From Lachnospiraceae bacterium (GTDB taxonomy: Bacteria; Bacillota; Clostridia; Lachnospirales; Lachnospiraceae), in NCBI GenBank assembly GCA_017551665.1, contig JAFZLB010000052.1:18044-82043 (forward strand): a stretch of DNA of 64,000 nucleotides. Direction: 5' to 3'. Numbering within the stretch: the stretch's first letter is position 1; each line of letters starts with the position of its first letter. Shown piece by piece: positions 34,740 to 43,760 of the stretch. Below the pieces are notes generated by a model. It was given only the letters and a program-made list of their open reading frames with translations. It did no database searches and was not told the origin of the DNA. The translations under genes and the position numbers were made by a program.

Positions 34740-35672
34740 TTATCCCTTCACGGCACCCATCGCAATGCCCTGGGTGAAGTATTTCTGGAAGATGATGAAC
34801 ACCGTGAGGATCGGCACGGCGGCGAGTGTCGCGCCCGCCATGATGAGGCCGAAGTCCGTCGAGTTTTCCGCCTGCATCTTGGCGATGCCGAGGGAGATCG
34901 TCAGGTTGCTGGTGCTCGAGACCATGATCAGCTGCATGAAATAGTCATTCCAGCTGCTGATGAAGGTGAAGATGGCCAGCGCCCCGATGCCGGGCTTTAC
35001 CATGGGTACGATGATCTGTGTAAAAGTGCGCAGTTCCCCGGCACCGTCAATGCGGGCCGCTTCCAGCATTTCTCCGGGCACCCCCTCCGAAAACTGTTTC
35101 ATCAGGAAGACGCCGAAGGGCCAGCCCACCGTGGGGAAGATGATGCCCCAGATGGTGTTGTACAGATGAAGCGTGCTCATTTCCCGGATCAGGGGAATCA
35201 GGATGACCTGTTTGGGCAGCGCCATGGCACAGACGATGAGCGTAAAGAGGAGTGCCCGTCCGCGGAAGCGTTTCTTCGCCAGCACATAGCCCGCCATTGT
35301 CGCCGTGATGCAGGTTAAGAGCATGGCCATCACCGCCATAAAGACGGTGTTGATGAGCCAGCGGACCGCCGCCGGCACCACGGGTCCGGAGAAGAGCGGA
35401 ATCTTGGAGCCGTCCGAAGTAAAGAAGGAACCGAAGGGCACAAAGACCTCCCAGACCGGCGCCTTCTGGCGGCTGAAGAGCTTCTGGAAATTGCTCATCA
35501 CCCATTCGGAAGGGAAGAAACTGGGAGAGGAAGAGTTGATGTCCACCGCCGTCTTAAATGCTCCCGTCACAATCCAGTACAGCGGGAAGATGAAAAGGAA
35601 GGCAAAGATGCAGAGGACAACAACACAAAACACTTTGTAGGGCGTGATTTTCATTTTCTTCTTTGTATTCAT
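34740..35672 (-). CDS. Carbohydrate ABC transporter permease (MalG type)
   Basis: The 310-residue permease has six predicted transmembrane helices, the EAA loop MLEAARIDGAGELRTFTQI and the C-terminus KYFTQGIAMGAVKG typical of CUT1 second permeases. A long extracellular insert (residues about 50-100) follows the first helix. It lies 12 bases after the companion permease. Confidence 0.9.
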   Translation of the reverse strand: MNTKKKMKITPYKVFCVVVLCIFAFLFIFPLYWIVTGAFKTAVDINSSSPSFFPSEWVMSNFQKLFSRQKAPVWEVFVPFGSFFTSDGSKIPLFSGPVVPAAVRWLINTVFMAVMAMLLTCITATMAGYVLAKKRFRGRALLFTLIVCAMALPKQVILIPLIREMSTLHLYNTIWGIIFPTVGWPFGVFLMKQFSEGVPGEMLEAARIDGAGELRTFTQIIVPMVKPGIGALAIFTFISSWNDYFMQLIMVSSTSNLTISLGIAKMQAENSTDFGLIMAGATLAAVPILTVFIIFQKYFTQGIAMGAVKG

Positions 35673-35684
35673 CCGCGCACCCCC

Positions 35685-36599
35685 TTACTTTCCCCTGGCC
35701 ACACGGAACTGTATGGCGGAAAGCAGGGCAATGATGATGGCCAGCACCACACCCATCGCGTTGGCGTAACCGTAGCGGTAAAGCTTAAAGGCCGTGTAGT
35801 AAATGTAATACATCACCGTGTCCGTGGCGTGGTTGGGACCGCCGCTGGTCAACAGCTGGATCAGCGCAAAGCACTGGAAGGAGTTGATCGTGGTGATGAT
35901 CAGGATATACAGCGTCGTCGGCATGATGTTCGGCCACTTGATGCGCCAGAAGAGCTGGAACTTCGTGGCACCGTCAATTTCCGCGGCCTCCGTGAGGGAG
36001 GCGTCCACATTGCCGAGGGCGGAAACATACAGTACGATGGGCTGACCGATGGATGTGGTCAGCAATATGATGATGATACAGGCGAGGGCATAACGCTCGT
36101 CCCCCAGCCAGTTAATATTCTTCTCAATGAGTCCGGTGGATGTTCCGACGTAGTTGAACAGACCGTAGTAATTGTTAAACATCCACTTCCAGACCACCGT
36201 GACCGCCACGGAGCCGGTGACCACCGGCAGATAAAACACGCAGCGGAAAAAACTTAAGACCTTTCCGTTCATTTTGTAGATCGCGCTGGAAACCCAGAGG
36301 GAAAAGGCCGTGACAACGGGCACCGAGACAATGACAATGACAAAGGTATTCCGCAGCGCCTTTAAAAAGACGCTGTCGGAAAACATCTCCCTGAAATTGG
36401 CAAGGCCGACAAAGGTGTCTTCCACGTTCTTGCCCATCGTGGAGTCAAAAAAGCTGGTGTAAATACAAAGCACCATGGGAAAAATAACGAAGACCAGAAA
36501 AAAGAACAGACTCGGCAAAAGGAAAAGATAGGCCGATCTGGTCTCGCGCATCACAAGAACTTTGCTTCTGGTGGTATACCGCGGCGCGGCTTTCGTCAT
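35685..36599 (-). CDS. Carbohydrate ABC transporter permease (MalF type)
   Basis: The 304-residue permease has six predicted helices, and the EAA loop LTEAAEIDGATKFQLFWRIKWP. The frame is open further upstream, but the start at 36599 follows GAGGAGG and gives the expected N-terminus (SAYLFLLPSLFFFLVFVIFP). A 10-bp stem-loop separates it from the binding-protein gene. Confidence 0.9.
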   Translation of the reverse strand: MTKAAPRYTTRSKVLVMRETRSAYLFLLPSLFFFLVFVIFPMVLCIYTSFFDSTMGKNVEDTFVGLANFREMFSDSVFLKALRNTFVIVIVSVPVVTAFSLWVSSAIYKMNGKVLSFFRCVFYLPVVTGSVAVTVVWKWMFNNYYGLFNYVGTSTGLIEKNINWLGDERYALACIIIILLTTSIGQPIVLYVSALGNVDASLTEAAEIDGATKFQLFWRIKWPNIMPTTLYILIITTINSFQCFALIQLLTSGGPNHATDTVMYYIYYTAFKLYRYGYANAMGVVLAIIIALLSAIQFRVARGK

Positions 36600-36628
36600 G
36601 CCATCCTCCTCAAAGGGATTTGTAAAAT

Positions 36629-36660
36629 GCCGCACCCTCCACGCCGGTGAAGGGTGCGGC
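36629..36660 (-). terminator. GC-rich stem-loop between binding-protein and permease genes
   Basis: GCCGCACCCT (36629-36638) and AGGGTGCGGC (36651-36660) are perfect 10-base arms; an inner CAC/GTG pair lengthens the stem. On the minus strand it is followed by ATTTTAC. It occupies the same place as the hairpin at 14758 in the other operon. It may terminate partially or protect the upstream mRNA. Confidence 0.65.
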
Positions 36661-36675
36661 AGATCATTCAAACAC

Positions 36676-38088
36676 TTACTGTCCGGCCGCCGTGTTGGCT
36701 TCCGTTTCAAATGCTTCCACTTCGGTGGCGACATCACCGCCGGAGCCGATGCGCTGCAGCATGTTCCACCACGCGGTACGCGCCTGCGCCCAGCCGGGAA
36801 CGACCTGATAATAATCGCCCAGGTTCGGCATGAAATCCTTCGTGAACATCGCCATGACATCCGCGGTTTCCGTGCCGGCATAGACATCCGTGACACCGGA
36901 GTGTGCCGGGAAGAAGCCGCTGGCCAGCACCGCGTCCTTCACGTTTTCATTCGCCATGAAGCGGATGAAGGCCTTCGCGGCGTCGATCTTTGCCTGATCG
37001 CCGTTGTCAAAAATACCGAAGCCCCAGATACCGCCGCAGAGTTCCACCTTGCCGTCATCGGTGGGGAAGTTCATCGGGATGATTTCATCGCCCACATCGG
37101 TGATGCCGTAAGTGTCCATCCCATCAGGGATCTTTGTCTGCGATGCCGCATTCCAGCAGAAGGCCATGGCCAGGGTGTTGTTGCGCAACAGATCCTGCTC
37201 GCCTCCGCCGACGAGGGCAGGGTCAAAGTTGATACCGTCCTGTGCGTAGAGCTCTTCCAGAGCCTGGATATTCTCCGGGCTGTTGACGGCGTAAGCGGTG
37301 TGCTCCGGGTTCGTGAACTTGCCGCTGTAAAGGTTGTTGATGATGGCACGGGTGCCCTGGTCACCGCCCTGGCCCTCGCAGTAAATCGCCGCGACATTGG
37401 TGTGGCCGCTGTCATAGATCGCCTGCACCGCCTTGAAGAAATCTTCCGTTGTCCAGGTGTGGTTGTCCAGATTCAGGTACTGGAGGGCATCCGCTTCTTC
37501 AAAGATGGTCTTGTTTATCGCCATGCAGTGCGCGACCATGCAGAGCGGATACTCATAATAATTGCCGTCGGGGCTTAAGCAGGCACTGGTGACATTGGCG
37601 TAAATATCGGCCGCTTCCGGATCTGCGAAGAGATCGGAAAGATCCACCATCAGACCCCTGGCACCCCAGTTCGCCACAAGGCGTTCCGGGCCTTCCATGA
37701 TGAGATCAGGTGCATTTCCGCCTTCGATGGCGGTGTTGACCTGGTCATCGCCGTTCGTGTAATCCAGATACTCCATCGTGACGGTGATCTCCGGATATTT
37801 TTCGTTAAAGCTCGCAAGCAGCGCGTCCACGTTATCGCTGTTGCCCCAGCCGCCGACCGGATAGGTCCAGAAGGTAAGGGAAACGGGTTCTGCCGTTGCT
37901 TCGGGTGTGGAAACTTCCTCTGCCGCCGTGCTGACCTCTGCCGCTGCCGTGCCGGCTTCCGCCGCCGTGCTGGCTGCCGCAGGCGCATCGGAAGCCGCTG
38001 TGGAAGAGCCGCCGTTGGAACCGCCGCCGCAGGCCACGAGCGAAACTGTCATGGCAGCCGCTAACATCGTTGCAAGAAACTTTCTCAT
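36676..38088 (-). CDS. ABC transporter solute-binding lipoprotein
   Basis: The 470-residue protein has a lipoprotein signal with lipobox LVAC followed by GGGSNGG, a long Ala/Glu/Thr linker to about residue 70, and a family 1 binding domain beginning VSLTFWTYPVGGWGN. It delivers sugar to the two permeases that follow. AAGGAGG precedes the ATG and a good promoter lies at 38104-38133. It is clearly paralogous to the next upstream gene (shared CMAINK.IFEE.ALQY and WTTE.F.AVQ). Confidence 0.9.
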   Translation of the reverse strand: MRKFLATMLAAAMTVSLVACGGGSNGGSSTAASDAPAAASTAAEAGTAAAEVSTAAEEVSTPEATAEPVSLTFWTYPVGGWGNSDNVDALLASFNEKYPEITVTMEYLDYTNGDDQVNTAIEGGNAPDLIMEGPERLVANWGARGLMVDLSDLFADPEAADIYANVTSACLSPDGNYYEYPLCMVAHCMAINKTIFEEADALQYLNLDNHTWTTEDFFKAVQAIYDSGHTNVAAIYCEGQGGDQGTRAIINNLYSGKFTNPEHTAYAVNSPENIQALEELYAQDGINFDPALVGGGEQDLLRNNTLAMAFCWNAASQTKIPDGMDTYGITDVGDEIIPMNFPTDDGKVELCGGIWGFGIFDNGDQAKIDAAKAFIRFMANENVKDAVLASGFFPAHSGVTDVYAGTETADVMAMFTKDFMPNLGDYYQVVPGWAQARTAWWNMLQRIGSGGDVATEVEAFETEANTAAGQ

Positions 38089-38103
38089 GGATCAATCCTC
38101 CTT

Positions 38104-38133
38104 CTTATAATAAATGGAAAGATGAAGTGACAA
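38104..38133 (-). promoter_or_regulatory. Promoter for the 36676-38088 binding-protein operon
   Basis: On the minus strand TTGTCA (38133-38128) and TATAAG (38109-38104) are separated by 18 bases, 16 bases before the ATG. It would start the binding-protein/permease operon independently of the upstream paralogue. Confidence 0.55.
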
Positions 38134-38165
38134 CAGAATCATCGTATCATAGAAAAGAGATAATT

Positions 38166-39602
38166 TCAACGATTTTGAAAATTTTTGAGCAACTGTTCCA
38201 CATCCGTTCCGTTCGGAAGTTGCGCCATCATCCGGTTCCAGGCGGCGCAGGCCTCCGCGTACTCCGGTGCGAAGCGGTCATAGAAGCCGAACCGCGGAAC
38301 CATGTGCAGGGCAAACAGCGCTGCGCTGTCGTCCGCTTCCTCATACAGTCCGCGCAGATTACGGAGGGCAGGGAAGTATCCGCTTTGCAGCAGGGCATCT
38401 TTCGCGGGGAAGGGCAGAGTGGTAAGATAAGAAAGCAGCGCTTCGCAGGCCTCCGTCTGTGCCGCGTCGAGGCCCGCCGTGAGGGCAAGACAATACAGAT
38501 CTCCCGGCAGCTGCACGGCACCGCCGTTCGTGGGAAAACTGACGGCAAGCAGTTCCGTGTTGCGGTTCGTCAGCGCCGTCAGTTGCGTTTCGACATCCCA
38601 GGAAGTGACGACGGGGACGCTGCCTTCGCGAAAGGAAGCGCGCGCGTCCGCTTCCGTTTTCGCCTGCGCAATGACAATGCCCTGTTGTTCCTTCAGCACT
38701 TCAAAGGTTTCAATGTTATTGACGGAGCGGACTTCGTAGCCGGTGTATGCGGGCTTTGCGAAGGAACCGCCGAAGAGATTCAGGACAAAGGAGCGCGTTG
38801 CGTCCGCGGGGTCTTCCTCCGCGCAGGGGAGCTCCAGCACCGTTTCGTAACCGGCGTCATAGAGCAGCTGCACGGCGGCAAGGAAATTCTCCGTTGTCCA
38901 GCTGCGCGTTTCTTCATCGATGTATTGCAGCGCGCCGGTTTCTTCGAAGATCCGGCGGTTGATCGCCATGCAGGAAACGCGGACCGCAAAGGGGTATGCG
39001 TAGTAATGCCCGTCGTCCGCAAGGCAGGCGTTCACGGCGTTCGGCAAAAGCGCCGAAAAGGCGTCCGGTGTATAGAGCGCCGTCAGATCGCACCACGCGC
39101 GCCCCGCACCGCCGTCGCTGTCTGTGCCGCCTGCTCTGCCGCCCGGGAGCAGCTGTTCCGGCCTCGCGAGGAGTAAGCCCGGCGCGGGGGATTCCGCGTC
39201 TGATGATTGTATGTGCAGGGTCACGCCCGGGTACATTTCGTGGAACCCGGCCAGCACATCCTCCCAGGCGCGTTTGTCCGCGAGCGTTTCAGGCACATCG
39301 CCAAGCGTCAGCGTAATCTCCGCCGACAGCCGGGACACATTCGGGTTTTCTTCTTCCGCCCCGCCGTCTTCTCCCGCCGCGCTTGCGCTCTGCGCCGCAT
39401 CCGCGTTGCCGGCGTCTTCCGTGCCTTGCGCGCCCGTCGCGCTTGCGCTCTGCGCCGTTTCCGCGTTATGCGCCAGAAGCGCGGACGCAGCCGCGTCGGA
39501 GGCCGTATTCTGATCACCCCCCGCACATCCGGTAAGCATAAGCGCACACATCACCCCCGGCAGCAGGAACAAGCGTGTTTTTTTCCAAAAAAACTTTTGC
39601 AT
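38166..39602 (-). CDS. Paralogous ABC transporter solute-binding lipoprotein
   Basis: The 478-residue protein has a lipobox LTGC near residue 25 and an unusually long Ala/Ser/Glu/Gly linker (about residues 28-85) containing a duplicated AQSASA unit. A binding domain related to the next downstream gene follows: YYAYPFAVRVSCMAINRRIF, then ALQYIDEETRSWTTENFLAAVQ. The start at 39602 lacks a visible ribosome site but lies shortly after a TATAAT (39617-39612). It sits in front of a full transporter operon with its own promoter, so it may supply a second ligand specificity. Confidence 0.85.
   Translation of the reverse strand: MQKFFWKKTRLFLLPGVMCALMLTGCAGGDQNTASDAAASALLAHNAETAQSASATGAQGTEDAGNADAAQSASAAGEDGGAEEENPNVSRLSAEITLTLGDVPETLADKRAWEDVLAGFHEMYPGVTLHIQSSDAESPAPGLLLARPEQLLPGGRAGGTDSDGGAGRAWCDLTALYTPDAFSALLPNAVNACLADDGHYYAYPFAVRVSCMAINRRIFEETGALQYIDEETRSWTTENFLAAVQLLYDAGYETVLELPCAEEDPADATRSFVLNLFGGSFAKPAYTGYEVRSVNNIETFEVLKEQQGIVIAQAKTEADARASFREGSVPVVTSWDVETQLTALTNRNTELLAVSFPTNGGAVQLPGDLYCLALTAGLDAAQTEACEALLSYLTTLPFPAKDALLQSGYFPALRNLRGLYEEADDSAALFALHMVPRFGFYDRFAPEYAEACAAWNRMMAQLPNGTDVEQLLKNFQNR
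39379..39468. repeat. 60-bp-period direct repeat in the linker of the 38166 gene
   Basis: GCGCTTGCGCTCTGCGCCG occurs at 39379-39397 and exactly 60 bases later at 39439-39457, each followed two bases later by TCCGCGTT. It encodes a 20-residue period in the Ala/Ser-rich lipoprotein linker. Confidence 0.7.
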
Positions 39603-39665
39603 GGTTTCAATTATATCATAATAAAAAAACGGCATTCCGCGCCGGAATGGTGTATACTATTCGGG
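39603..39665. promoter_or_regulatory. Divergent promoter region with central palindrome
   Basis: This 63-base gap separates two divergent genes. CATTCCG (39633-39639) and CGGAATG (39643-39649) form a palindrome with a 3-base spacer. A TATAAT on the minus strand (39617-39612) lies 9 bases before the lipoprotein ATG, and TATACT (39653-39658) on the plus strand lies 7 bases before the RND ATG. Both transcripts would have almost no leader. Neither has a strong -35 box. Confidence 0.5.
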
Positions 39666-42600
39666 ATGGAAACCTTTAGTGTGAAAAAACCGTACACGAT
39701 CCTCGTGGCGGTCATCATGGTGCTGCTGTTAGGGTATATCAGCCTGCGGGATCTGAAAATGGATCTGCTGCCGGAGCTGTCCTTGCCCTACATGATCGTG
39801 ATTACGCCATATCCCGGGGCGGGGCCGGAGCGCGTGGAAATCCAGGTGGCGGAGCCGCTGGAGGCTTCCCTCGGTACGGTTTCCAATGTGAAAAACGTAT
39901 TCTCGGTCTGCTCGGACAGCTACTGCATCACACAGCTGGAATTTGAGGACGGCATTGACATGGATTCGACCATGGTCAAGGTTTCCGGCGCGGTGACAAA
40001 CACGCACGCGTCACTGCCGGAGGGGGTCGGCACGTCCAGCATTCTGGAAATCTCCATGGACATGCTGGCCACGATGTACGTGGCGGTGAGCCGTGACGGC
40101 TATGACATCTATGAGATGAGCGCCTTCGCGGAGCGGGAGGTCGTGCCTTATCTGGAGCGGCAGGAAGGTGTCGCCAGTGTTTCCGCCATCGGCCTCGTGG
40201 AAAAGAGCGTGCAGGTGGATCTGGACGCGGAGAAAATCGCGAAGGTCAATGAACGGATTCTGAAGGACACCACGGATAAACTGGACGAAGCGGGAGAGGA
40301 GCTGGAAGACGCGCTTGCGGAAGTGGAGAAGGGGCAGGAAATGCTGGAAGCGCAGGAGCGCAACTTCGGCAACCTGCTCAGCGGCGGGATTTTTACGCCG
40401 GTCAACAGCTCCGTGGATGCCCTGAAGGGAAATATGGAACAGGGCATCGAGAACGTGATCGGCTCACTGAACACGCTGGAAGAACGACTGGATGAACTGA
40501 CAAGCGAAGAAAACCGGGAGTGGGTGCGGCAGCGCATCGCGGATATCCGCGCACGGTTTCAGCAGGTGCTGACGGAGCTGCGCGGACAGATCGAACAGCC
40601 GGATTATTCCACGCTGATGCAGATGGCCGCAGCGCTGCGCGTCGAGATCGAACGCTTCCGCGCCCTTCCGGAAACCATCCGGCGCGAGGCACAGGAAGCC
40701 GCGCAGGATTTACCCACCTACCACGAAAGCCTGGAGCGGGCAAGGAACGCGCTGGATACGCTGTCCGGACGCCTGGACGAAATCCCCGATGCGATGAATT
40801 CCCTGCAGACGGGCGTGGCGGCGCTGACGCAGGGACAGCTGGACGCGGCGGTCGGCTTTTCCCGCGCGGGCATACAGCTTTCCCAGCTGCAGCAGACACT
40901 GTCCTCCGCGCAGGCGCAGTATGAGAGCGCGCGGGAGCAGGCGGTCAAGAGCGCCAACATCGACAGCCTCGTCAATGCCTCGACGCTGTCCCAGCTCATT
41001 TACGCACAAAACTTCTCAATGCCCGCGGGCTATATCGATGACGAAAACGACAATTCCTTCATGCTGAAGGTGGGCGAGGAATACCGCAGCGCGGAGGAAA
41101 TCGCGAATACGGTGCTGATGGATTCCGAGCTGACCGGCGTGATCCGCTTGAACGACGTGGCCGAGGTCACGGTGATCGACAACGCGGACGCGAGTTATAC
41201 CAACTTAGACGGCGAAAGCGGCGTCCTGCTTTCCGTCTACAAATCCTCCGCCTCCGGAACGAACGAGGTTTCCAAAAACTGCCGGGCGGCACTGGAGCAG
41301 TTCGAGGCGGAAAACGACGGAAGCCACGTCGTCATTCTGGTGGACCAGGGCTCTTACATTGACATCATCGTGGGCGATCTGCTCCGGAGCATGATCTTCG
41401 GCGCGCTGCTGGCCATCCTTGTGCTGGCGCTCTTCCTGAGGGATGTCCGCCCGACGATCATGGTGGCGATTTCCATTCCGCTCTCCGTCATGTTCACGCT
41501 GGTGCTGATGTACTTTTCCGATATTTCCTTAAACATCATGACGATGTCCGGCCTCGCGCTCGGCATCGGTATGCTGGTGGACAACTCCATTGTCGTTATG
41601 GAAAACGTCATCCGTCTGCGGCAGCGCGGGCTTTCCCCGGGCAACGCGGCGGTGCAGGGTACGCGACAGGTCTCCGGCGCGATCATCGCCTCGACGCTGA
41701 CGACGGTCTGCGTCTTTCTGCCGATGGCCTTTACGACGGGCACGGTGCGCTCTTTGCTGATTCCCATGGCGCTGTCCATCACCTACTGCCTGACGGCATC
41801 GCTCGTGACCGCCATGACGGTCATTCCCGCCTCGGCCTCCGTGCTGATGTGCAGAGCGAAAACATACAAAAAGACGGTCTTTGACCGGATGCAGAAGCGG
41901 TATGAAACGTCGCTTCGCTTCTGTCTCGCCCATAAGCTGCCCGTCCTGTTGTTTTCCGTGGGGCTTCTCATCTTTTGCGTCGCCACGGTCTTAAGAATGG
42001 GCGTTGTTCTGGTGCCGGAGGTGGCCTCGGAGGAAATCCAGGTCAACATCTGGATGAACCGGGATATGGAGCGCGAAGAGCAGTACGCGGCGGCGGACGC
42101 GCTGATGGACCGGATGCTGCAGGTGGAAGGCGTGGCGCATATCGGCATCATGGACGGCTCTTCCTCCGCGGGGCTGCTCGGCATGTCCGGCGGCAGCCTG
42201 AGTGCCATGAGCGGCGGCGGAAATCTTTCTTACATCTGCTATGTCAAAACGGAGGAAGGACTGGGCGCTTCGCAGATCTACCGCATCATCGACGAACTGA
42301 ACGAAGCGCAGGAAGGACTGCCGGTGCGCGCGAAGGCGACAAACAACAGCATGTCGGACGTGTCCATGCTGACCAGCTCCGGCCTGAGCATCAATGTCTT
42401 CGGCATTGAGGAGGAACGCCTGCTGGAGGCGGCAAGGGAAGTGGCGGACGCGATTGAGGAAATCGAGGGCTTTACGAATGTGAACGACGGCAGCGGCAAC
42501 CGTGAAAAGGCGCTGCAGCTGGTGATTGACCGCGAGAAGGCGATGAAATACGGGCTGACGGTGGCACAGATTTACGCGCAGATTGCGTCCCGCATGTCAA

Positions 42601-43760
42601 CGAGTGCCACGGCCACAACAATCGAAGAAGGCTATGTCACCATGAAGGTGAAGGTGGAAAATCACACGGATCCGCTGACGGTGGAAAACCTGATGGATCT
42701 GGAATTTGAGGAAACGAATCTTTCCGCCGCGGCGGCGCAGTACGGCATGGGAAGCATGGGAAGCATGGGCGGCATGAGCATGACGGGTGCCGGCGGGCTG
42801 TCCGGGGACTTTGACCTTTCCGCCTTCGGCGATATGGCGGGAATGCTGCAAAACGCGCAGACGGCTGAGACCGAAGAGACGCCTGCGACGGAGGAGCAGG
42901 AAGAAAAGAAGACGCATAAGCTCTCCGAGTTTGCCACGCTGGAAGAGGTGACTTCTCCCGCCAGCATCAACCGCAAGAACCTCGTGCGTTATCTGACGGT
43001 TTCCGCGCAGACCTTAACGGGCTACAACACCACGCTTCTGACCAGGCAACTGGAGGGCAGGCTTGCCGAAATCAACGCGTCGCTGCCGAACGGCTACCGC
43101 GCGGAGATCGACGGCGAGGCCCTGCAGGTGCAGGAAATGCTGGACCAGATGATGAAGCTGATGATTGTTGCCTTTTTGTTCATTTACCTTGTCATGGTGG
43201 CGCAGTTCCAGAGTTTCTTGAGTCCCTTCATTATCCTCTTTACGATTCCGCTGGCCTTTACGGGCGGCATGCTGGGGCTGATGCTGTTCGGGGAGCAGCT
43301 TTCCGTGCTGTCCCTCATGGGCTTTCTGGTGCTGATGGGAACGGTGGTCAACAACGGCATCGTCTTTGTGGACTACACCAACCAGATGCGCATCGGCGGC
43401 CTGGAACGCAGGGACGCGCTCGTGGCCACGGGACGCAACCGCATGCGGCCCATCCTCATGACGGCACTGACGACGATCCTCGCCATGTGCATGATGGTCT
43501 TCGGCTCCGGCATGGGTGCGCAGATGGGACGCGGCATGGCGCTGGTCATCGCGGGAGGACTGCTGTACGCAACGCTGATGACGCTCTACATCGTGCCGGT
43601 GATGTATGATATTCTGTTCCGCAAACAGCCGCTGCATGTGCTGGTGGACGATGATCTGGAGAACCTGCCGGATGACGCGGCGGAATTTGCAGCGTCACAA
43701 GCCGGCAAGCGCACAGGTGACATTGAGTTTATGGAAGAGTTTAAGGAGCACACACAATGA
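39666..43760 (+). CDS. RND-family efflux transporter with coiled-coil insertion
   Basis: The 1364-residue protein has the RND layout: one N-terminal transmembrane helix (VAVIMVLLLGYISL), a large extracytoplasmic domain, a block of helices with GLALGIGMLVDNSIVVMENV (proton-relay region around residue 635), and a second half with the same layout. RND pumps have about 1040 residues. The extra length is mainly a helical, Glu/Gln-rich segment at about 200-440 that reads as coiled coil, and a Met/Gly-rich plus Glu/Thr-rich loop near 1025-1095. No adaptor or outer-membrane partner is encoded nearby, as expected for a Gram-positive. The frame is open earlier, but homology starts at 39666. Its stop overlaps yfbR. 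Confidence 0.9.
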   Translation: METFSVKKPYTILVAVIMVLLLGYISLRDLKMDLLPELSLPYMIVITPYPGAGPERVEIQVAEPLEASLGTVSNVKNVFSVCSDSYCITQLEFEDGIDMDSTMVKVSGAVTNTHASLPEGVGTSSILEISMDMLATMYVAVSRDGYDIYEMSAFAEREVVPYLERQEGVASVSAIGLVEKSVQVDLDAEKIAKVNERILKDTTDKLDEAGEELEDALAEVEKGQEMLEAQERNFGNLLSGGIFTPVNSSVDALKGNMEQGIENVIGSLNTLEERLDELTSEENREWVRQRIADIRARFQQVLTELRGQIEQPDYSTLMQMAAALRVEIERFRALPETIRREAQEAAQDLPTYHESLERARNALDTLSGRLDEIPDAMNSLQTGVAALTQGQLDAAVGFSRAGIQLSQLQQTLSSAQAQYESAREQAVKSANIDSLVNASTLSQLIYAQNFSMPAGYIDDENDNSFMLKVGEEYRSAEEIANTVLMDSELTGVIRLNDVAEVTVIDNADASYTNLDGESGVLLSVYKSSASGTNEVSKNCRAALEQFEAENDGSHVVILVDQGSYIDIIVGDLLRSMIFGALLAILVLALFLRDVRPTIMVAISIPLSVMFTLVLMYFSDISLNIMTMSGLALGIGMLVDNSIVVMENVIRLRQRGLSPGNAAVQGTRQVSGAIIASTLTTVCVFLPMAFTTGTVRSLLIPMALSITYCLTASLVTAMTVIPASASVLMCRAKTYKKTVFDRMQKRYETSLRFCLAHKLPVLLFSVGLLIFCVATVLRMGVVLVPEVASEEIQVNIWMNRDMEREEQYAAADALMDRMLQVEGVAHIGIMDGSSSAGLLGMSGGSLSAMSGGGNLSYICYVKTEEGLGASQIYRIIDELNEAQEGLPVRAKATNNSMSDVSMLTSSGLSINVFGIEEERLLEAAREVADAIEEIEGFTNVNDGSGNREKALQLVIDREKAMKYGLTVAQIYAQIASRMSTSATATTIEEGYVTMKVKVENHTDPLTVENLMDLEFEETNLSAAAAQYGMGSMGSMGGMSMTGAGGLSGDFDLSAFGDMAGMLQNAQTAETEETPATEEQEEKKTHKLSEFATLEEVTSPASINRKNLVRYLTVSAQTLTGYNTTLLTRQLEGRLAEINASLPNGYRAEIDGEALQVQEMLDQMMKLMIVAFLFIYLVMVAQFQSFLSPFIILFTIPLAFTGGMLGLMLFGEQLSVLSLMGFLVLMGTVVNNGIVFVDYTNQMRIGGLERRDALVATGRNRMRPILMTALTTILAMCMMVFGSGMGAQMGRGMALVIAGGLLYATLMTLYIVPVMYDILFRKQPLHVLVDDDLENLPDDAAEFAASQAGKRTGDIEFMEEFKEHTQ

